Assembly: GCA_001513395.1 (NCBI GenBank)
Contig: LFTP01000231.1
Span: 1 to 19,250, forward strand
Reading direction: 5' to 3'
DNA length: 19,250 bases
Source: Clostridia bacterium DTU080
Lineage (GTDB): Bacteria > Bacillota > Limnochordia > DTU080
The notes beneath the pieces are model-generated. The model saw nothing but the letters and a program-made list of their open reading frames with translations, was not told the DNA's origin and searched no databases. Each line of letters opens with the position of its first letter. Positions within the stretch are counted from its first letter, which is position 1. The translations under genes and the position numbers were made by a program. Positions 15,384-19,250 of this stretch are shown one piece after another.

Positions 15384-16412
15384 ATGCGCCTTTATCCTCC
15401 GCGAGCGTGTCTTTCGGTGCTGATCCTCGCTGTTGCCGGATGTCTCTTGCCTCTCACCCATCATTCAATTCTCGTACCCTGTCTCAGTGTCGATGACAAT
15501 CCCTTCGTCGCTCCGCTGGTTTCAACTCATTCACAAGCAGAACATGTCACATCCGAGCTTCCGTGGGAACATGATATTGAATTCCAAACGGCCGTCGAAA
15601 AAATCCAGACACCACTGCTCATGGCCGTTTACCGAGTGGATCTGGAAGAATCCACGGAGCATGAGATTCACAACATCGCCCTGGCTGCCACCAAACTCAC
15701 GGGGACAGTCATTCCCGCCGGTGGCACCTTTTCACTCAATGAGGCGATCGGACCATACACCGAGGCGCAAGGCTTTCTCCCGGGACGAAACTACATCGCC
15801 GGTCAAATCACACTCGATGTCGGCGGCGGGGTCTGTACGGTGGCCACGATGCTTTATAACCTGACCATCCTCAGCAACTTGCCCGTCGTGCAACGCAAAC
15901 CACATAGCATGATCGTGCCTTATGTTCCTCCCGGACAAGACGCCACTGTCTCATGGACCGCCAGTGTCGACTACAGATTCCGCAACACTACTTCCGGTCC
16001 TATCATGATTTGGGCCAAAATCGCCGAAGACACGCTCTTTATGGCCTTCTACGGACAAGAATCTCCCCCTGCGGTGCAGTGGCGCCATGAAATCCTGTCC
16101 CACACCCCGGCCGCTACCGTTCGCAGATATAACCCGGAGCTTGCAGCCAACGAAGAGCGCCTCGTAAGCCCGGGATTTGACGGTTATCTAGTCCGATCTT
16201 GGGCTGAAATCACCTTCCCCGACGGACGGACCATGATTCGCCATCTGGGAACAAGCCACTACATGCCCTCACCGAGGATCATCGAGCACGGCCTGAGAAT
16301 CGAGCGAGAGGCTATGAGCCTATTGCAGGCAGCAAGGAAAGAGCCTGATCGCGCGACAGCGATCAGGCTCTGGCTCCCCGGGCTGGACTCGAACCAGCAA
16401 CCACCCGGTTAA
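15384..16412 (+). CDS. VanW-domain protein, predicted lipoprotein
   Basis: This is the only plus-strand gene. The 342-residue product has a hydrophobic N-terminus with the lipobox VAGC (Cys20), so it is a predicted lipoprotein. The VanW domain (about 80-225) is clear: IPAGGTFSLNEAIGP, GGGVCTVATMLYN, RKPHSMIVPYVPPGQDATVSW and DYRFRNTTSGPIMIWA. VanW domains occur in many Gram-positive envelope proteins and in some glycopeptide-resistance clusters; their activity is unknown, and nothing here indicates resistance. ATG at 15384 is preceded by AGAGGTGAG at good spacing. I see no convincing promoter. The last 23 residues are encoded by the tRNA-Asn terminator and antisense tRNA-Asn (ending LPGLDSNQQPPG), so the natural C-terminus is doubtful. 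Confidence 0.87.
   Translation: MRLYPPRACLSVLILAVAGCLLPLTHHSILVPCLSVDDNPFVAPLVSTHSQAEHVTSELPWEHDIEFQTAVEKIQTPLLMAVYRVDLEESTEHEIHNIALAATKLTGTVIPAGGTFSLNEAIGPYTEAQGFLPGRNYIAGQITLDVGGGVCTVATMLYNLTILSNLPVVQRKPHSMIVPYVPPGQDATVSWTASVDYRFRNTTSGPIMIWAKIAEDTLFMAFYGQESPPAVQWRHEILSHTPAATVRRYNPELAANEERLVSPGFDGYLVRSWAEITFPDGRTMIRHLGTSHYMPSPRIIEHGLRIEREAMSLLQAARKEPDRATAIRLWLPGLDSNQQPPG
16334..16370 (-). terminator. Terminator hairpin abutting tRNA-Asn
   Basis: On the minus strand a perfect 12-bp stem, GAGCCTGATCGC / GCGATCAGGCTC with a 6-base loop, begins at the base directly after the tRNA CCA. It is followed by the interrupted tract TTTCCTT. No T-tract follows on the plus strand, so it serves the minus-strand transcript (tRNA-Asn and probably rpoD readthrough). 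It lies inside the 3' end of the VanW frame. Confidence 0.82.
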
Positions 16413-16445
16413 CAGCCGGGTGCTCTACCATTGAGCTACCGAGGA
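16371..16445 (-). tRNA. tRNA-Asn (anticodon GTT)
   Basis: The 75-nt cloverleaf includes an encoded CCA. The acceptor arm is TCCTCGG / CCGGGGA with G73. The D-arm is GCTCAATGGTAGAGC, the anticodon stem CCCGG / CCGGG encloses CTGTTAA (GTT), and the T-arm is GCTGG-TTCGAGT-CCAGC. It lies 76 bases downstream of rpoD and has its own promoter. Confidence 0.96.
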
Positions 16446-16450
16446 ACGTC

Positions 16451-16489
16451 TCCGGTCAAGTCAACCATCCTGATTATAGCCTGACCGGA
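16451..16489. repeat. 8-bp inverted repeat flanking the tRNA-Asn -10 box
   Basis: TCCGGTCA (16451-16458) and TGACCGGA (16482-16489) are perfect inverted arms 23 bp apart; the TATAAT of the tRNA-Asn promoter lies between them. Because the left arm on the minus strand lies upstream of the start site, the repeat would act at the DNA level for this promoter. In rpoD readthrough RNA it could also fold as a hairpin, but no T-tract follows. Confidence 0.6.
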
Positions 16490-16501
16490 TCGTGTAGTCA
16501 A
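16473..16501 (-). promoter_or_regulatory. Strong sigma-A-type promoter for tRNA-Asn
   Basis: TTGACT (16501-16496), a 17-bp spacer and a perfect TATAAT (16478-16473) lie 27 bases upstream of the tRNA and just after the rpoD stop. This is near consensus. Confidence 0.9.
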
Positions 16502-16521
16502 TAGTTTTTCGCTACTCTTGC

Positions 16522-17640
16522 CTACTCCAGGAAGTCCTTTAGTTTCTTGCTCCGACTTGGATGGCGCAGTTTGCGCAGTGCTTTCGCCTCAATCTGGCGA
16601 ATGCGCTCCCGCGTCACGCCAAAGACCTGTCCGACCTCCTCGAGTGTCCGCGTGCGCCCGTCATCCAGTCCGAAGCGCAAGCGCAAGACTCGCTCCTCAC
16701 GCGGCGTGAGAGACTCGAGCACCTCTTCCAGCTGCTCTTTCAGCATCAGGAAAGAAGCAGCCTCCGCGGGGGCAAGGGCGTCCTGATCTTCAATGAAATC
16801 GCCCAAGTGGCTGTCCTCTTCTTCGCCGATCGGCGTCTCCAAAGACACGGGTTCCTGGGCAATCTTCGTGATCTCCCGTACCCGCTCAACCGGCATATCC
16901 ATCTCTTTGGCAATCTCTTCGGGGGTAGGTTCCCGACCCAACTCCTGCAAGAGCTGACGAGAGACACGGATCAGCTTATTGATGGTCTCCACCATATGCA
17001 CGGGGATACGAATCGTACGTGCCTGGTCGGCAATCGCTCTCGTGATGGCCTGTCGGATCCACCAGGTCGCATAGGTGCTGAACTTGTAGCCCTTACGATA
17101 GTCGAACTTCTCGACAGCCTTGATTAAGCCCAGGTTTCCCTCCTGGATCAGGTCAAGGAGAAGCATGCCCCGGCCGACATAGCGTTTGGCTATGCTGACT
17201 ACCAAGCGCAAGTTGGCTTCGGCGAGAGCTCTTTTTGCCTCTTCGTCGCCTTGTTCGATCCTCTTGGCCAACTCCACTTCCTCTTCAGCCGTCAAAAGAG
17301 GCACGCGACCGATTTCCTTCAGATACATGCGCACATGGTCGTCGAGACCTACGCCCTCGGGGAGGTCATCATCATCGGTTGATGTATCGACTTCCGTCTC
17401 TACGTCGCGATCGCCCGCATTCCCGGTGACCGCTGTCTGAACATCCTTAGAGTTATCTGCCACCAGGTCAATACCCTGGTTCTGAAGATGGGTGTACACC
17501 TCATCTATCTGTTCCGCACTCAATTCGACCTCTTCCAAAGCATCCATGATCTCCTGATAGGAAAGAGCACCTTGCTGCTTCCCGCGTTCCATGAGAACAC
17601 GCAGTCCGTCAAGTTCCATAGGTCCCTCTTTGCCAGTCAT
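16522..17640 (-). CDS. rpoD: Primary RNA polymerase sigma factor RpoD (SigA)
   Basis: This is the housekeeping sigma-70 factor. The 372-residue protein, about the size of Bacillus SigA (371), has a short acidic region 1.1 ending in a Glu/Asp stretch, region 1.2 (DDHVRMYLKEIGRVPLLT), region 2 (ANLRLVVSIAKRYVGRGM, DLIQEGNLGLIKAVEKFDYRKG, then FSTYATWWIRQAI for -10 recognition), region 3 (IRIPVHMVETINKL) and region 4 (LTPREERVLRLRFGL and the helix-turn-helix GVTRERIRQIEAKALRKLRHPSR). ATG at 17640 follows a G-rich tract; an ATG seven codons later is an alternative. dnaG ends 19 bases upstream, the classic dnaG-rpoD operon. No terminator of its own is seen before tRNA-Asn. Confidence 0.98.
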   Translation of the reverse strand: MTGKEGPMELDGLRVLMERGKQQGALSYQEIMDALEEVELSAEQIDEVYTHLQNQGIDLVADNSKDVQTAVTGNAGDRDVETEVDTSTDDDDLPEGVGLDDHVRMYLKEIGRVPLLTAEEEVELAKRIEQGDEEAKRALAEANLRLVVSIAKRYVGRGMLLLDLIQEGNLGLIKAVEKFDYRKGYKFSTYATWWIRQAITRAIADQARTIRIPVHMVETINKLIRVSRQLLQELGREPTPEEIAKEMDMPVERVREITKIAQEPVSLETPIGEEEDSHLGDFIEDQDALAPAEAASFLMLKEQLEEVLESLTPREERVLRLRFGLDDGRTRTLEEVGQVFGVTRERIRQIEAKALRKLRHPSRSKKLKDFLE

Positions 17641-17659
17641 GCTTATTCCCCCCCCTTCC

Positions 17660-19250
17660 CTATGACGCCTCCGATTGAGTGCGGCTGTAGTTCTTTAACG
17701 CTTTGCGCCAAGCACGAAACGCCTGGAGACTTTTGCTCATCTGTGTCACGTACTCAACGGGGTTGTGCTCCTCAAGTGTTACCAACCCCTCTTCTATCGT
17801 CCGCAGTTCTTCTCGCATTCGCTCCAGGCACATTCTCTGCAGGTAATCTTGCCAGGAAAGACCGCTTTCAGGTGGCTGAGCGAGAATGGCGATGAGTTCA
17901 GGACTCAACACGTCCTCCATCTCTTTGGCTATCGAGACGAAAGACCCGCCTTCAGCCAAGGCCCGTAAAATCTTATTGTAGCACTCGGTGCGAAATGGTG
18001 CAAGACCCAATTCTTCAACCACCGATCGAATTCCGGAAGTATCGTGGATCAGGCAACGTACCATGTCTCGCTCCAGTAATGCTCGCCCGTCCGGCAGAAC
18101 CGAACGCTGACCGCTTGTCACACCGCTTTGATCTGTACTAGTATCGCGGTATCCCGCATTTGTATGCCGAGCGGACTTGAATCCGCGGTCCGCTTGAGCT
18201 GACACTTCACGGGCCAGACTCCGCGGTGATATGCCAAGCCTGGATGCCACCCTCTGGATATAGGCGTCCCTTTCCACCGGACTCTTGAGGCTACGGAGAA
18301 TGGGCACCGCAGCTCGGACGCCCTGCATGCGCCCGGCAACGGTCCGCATATCCGCTTGAGCTATGGCCTCTTCCAAAAGATAGTCCGTCAACGGCAAAGC
18401 CCGCTTCATTTCGCTCAAAAACGCCGTTCTGCCCTCTGCCGCTATGAAAGTGTCAGGATCGTGACCGGCGGGAAGCACAATGACCCACACCCGCATGCCA
18501 CTGCCTCGGAGCACCTCCGATGCTCCGGCAATAGCCCGACGTCCGGCCGAATCCGCATCAAAACACAAATAGACATCGCTGACAAAGCGCCTTAGCAGCC
18601 GAACATGCTCACGGGTGAGCGCAGTGCCGCAAGAAGCGACTGTATAGCCTACGCCGCTTCGCTGCAAAGCGATGCAATCGAAGTATCCCTCAACCACGAC
18701 CACACGTCGCTCGCGGCGCATCGCTTCTTTTGCTTGGGCCAATCCGTAAAGCTGCCTGCTTTTTACATAAACCGCCGTTTCGGGCGAATTCAGATACTTA
18801 GGCTCTTCGCTTCCCAGAGTGCGACCGCCGAAGGCAACCACCTTGCCGTTAACATCAACAAACGGAAACATGATACGTCCGCGAAAGCGATCATATGCCC
18901 CTCCGGTGCGCTTTGCCACCAAAAGGCCCGCCTGAAGGCCGGCACCCGCCTTTTCAATGTCGACCAAGTACCCGGTCAAGCCGTCCCATCGATCGGGAGC
19001 ATAGCCCAGTCGGAAGTGTCTGATCCATCTTGGATCAAGTCCCCGACTGCGCAAGTACTCTCTGGCTTTTTCTCCGCCCGGTCCCAGCAGAACCCGCTGA
19101 TAGAAAGAACAGGCCAATTCATTAACTTCGATAAGATCCCGCCGTAAACGTGCTTCCGGCGAATCTTCGACTCTTTTCGCGGACGACATCTCCAACCCGG
19201 CCTTTTCGGCCAGGAAAGCCAAAGCCTCACGAAATGTCAGTCCTTCCATC
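17660..19250 (-). CDS. dnaG: DNA primase DnaG (5' end outside window)
   Basis: DnaG makes RNA primers for the replisome. About 529 C-terminal residues are visible; the start and the N-terminal zinc-binding domain lie beyond the right edge. The first visible segment (LTFREALAFLAEKAG) is the link after the zinc domain. It is followed by the RNA polymerase domain with RFRGRIMFPFVDVNGKVVAFGGR, EPKYLNSPET, LYGL, and the TOPRIM motifs VVVEGYFDCIAL (Glu187 of the visible part) and YLCFDADSAGRRA (Asp231, Asp233). The C-terminal DnaB-interaction region follows (about 390-529). The frame is intact to the stop. It is cotranscribed with rpoD, 19 bases downstream. Confidence 0.97.
   Translation of the reverse strand, partial: MEGLTFREALAFLAEKAGLEMSSAKRVEDSPEARLRRDLIEVNELACSFYQRVLLGPGGEKAREYLRSRGLDPRWIRHFRLGYAPDRWDGLTGYLVDIEKAGAGLQAGLLVAKRTGGAYDRFRGRIMFPFVDVNGKVVAFGGRTLGSEEPKYLNSPETAVYVKSRQLYGLAQAKEAMRRERRVVVVEGYFDCIALQRSGVGYTVASCGTALTREHVRLLRRFVSDVYLCFDADSAGRRAIAGASEVLRGSGMRVWVIVLPAGHDPDTFIAAEGRTAFLSEMKRALPLTDYLLEEAIAQADMRTVAGRMQGVRAAVPILRSLKSPVERDAYIQRVASRLGISPRSLAREVSAQADRGFKSARHTNAGYRDTSTDQSGVTSGQRSVLPDGRALLERDMVRCLIHDTSGIRSVVEELGLAPFRTECYNKILRALAEGGSFVSIAKEMEDVLSPELIAILAQPPESGLSWQDYLQRMCLERMREELRTIEEGLVTLEEHNPVEYVTQMSKSLQAFRAWRKALKNYSRTQSEAS

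Noticed and set aside
15384..16412. VanW gene as a glycopeptide-resistance determinant
   Set aside because: No vanA/vanB-type ligase, vanH, vanX, vanY or two-component genes are present; VanW domains are common in non-resistant Gram-positive bacteria.
1..19250. Mobile element, prophage, CRISPR array, toxin-antitoxin or defence island
   Set aside because: No transposase, integrase, spaced repeat array or defence-family gene is visible; gene content is housekeeping with tight conserved order and no visible composition break.

Overview
The window is a compact, almost entirely minus-strand housekeeping region of a Gram-positive-type bacterium, most likely a spore-forming member of the Bacillota (Firmicutes) of moderately high GC. 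The reasons are the gene order mraZ-rsmH-ftsL-PBP-murE-murF-mraY-ftsW/spoVE-murG-murB-murA, a class B PBP with C-terminal PASTA domains as in SpoVD/PBP2B, a 372-residue primary sigma factor close in size to Bacillus SigA, a YuiD-like DUF212 protein, and a meso-diaminopimelate-type MurE. I cannot name the genus.

Layout, in the direction of most transcription (right to left). At the right edge lie dnaG (its 5' end is cut off by the window) and rpoD/sigA, followed by a tRNA-Asn gene with its own strong promoter and an abutting terminator hairpin. Convergent to these, on the plus strand, is one gene for a VanW-domain protein, a predicted lipoprotein. Its reading frame runs through the terminator and into the antisense strand of tRNA-Asn. 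Divergent from it is a two-tRNA unit: a CAT-anticodon tRNA, probably Ile2, then tRNA-Glu, with a near-consensus promoter and a terminator. Next is a small operon of DUF212 (PAP2-like membrane protein), a secreted SIMPL-domain protein and a Nif3/DUF34 protein, closed by a strong terminator.

The left two thirds is the dcw (division and cell wall) operon, starting at mraZ. Four tandem 10-bp repeats of the AAGTGG type lie directly over the mraZ ribosome binding site and start codon. They match the known arrangement of MraZ operators and imply autoregulation of the whole operon. The operon encodes the lipid I/II pathway (MurA, MurB, MurE, MurF, MraY, MurG), the SEDS-PBP septal synthase pair (FtsW/SpoVE and SpoVD/FtsI), FtsL and RsmH. 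murD, normally between mraY and ftsW, and murC, often near murG/murB, are cleanly absent and must be encoded elsewhere.

I found no mobile element, CRISPR array, phage gene or defence system, and no convincing undescribed multi-gene system. The points worth a second look are regulatory and architectural: the MraZ operator array, inverted repeats flanking the -10 boxes of both tRNA promoters, the VanW/tRNA-Asn overlap, a terminator/promoter fusion, the missing murD/murC, and the closeness of dnaG-rpoD to dcw.
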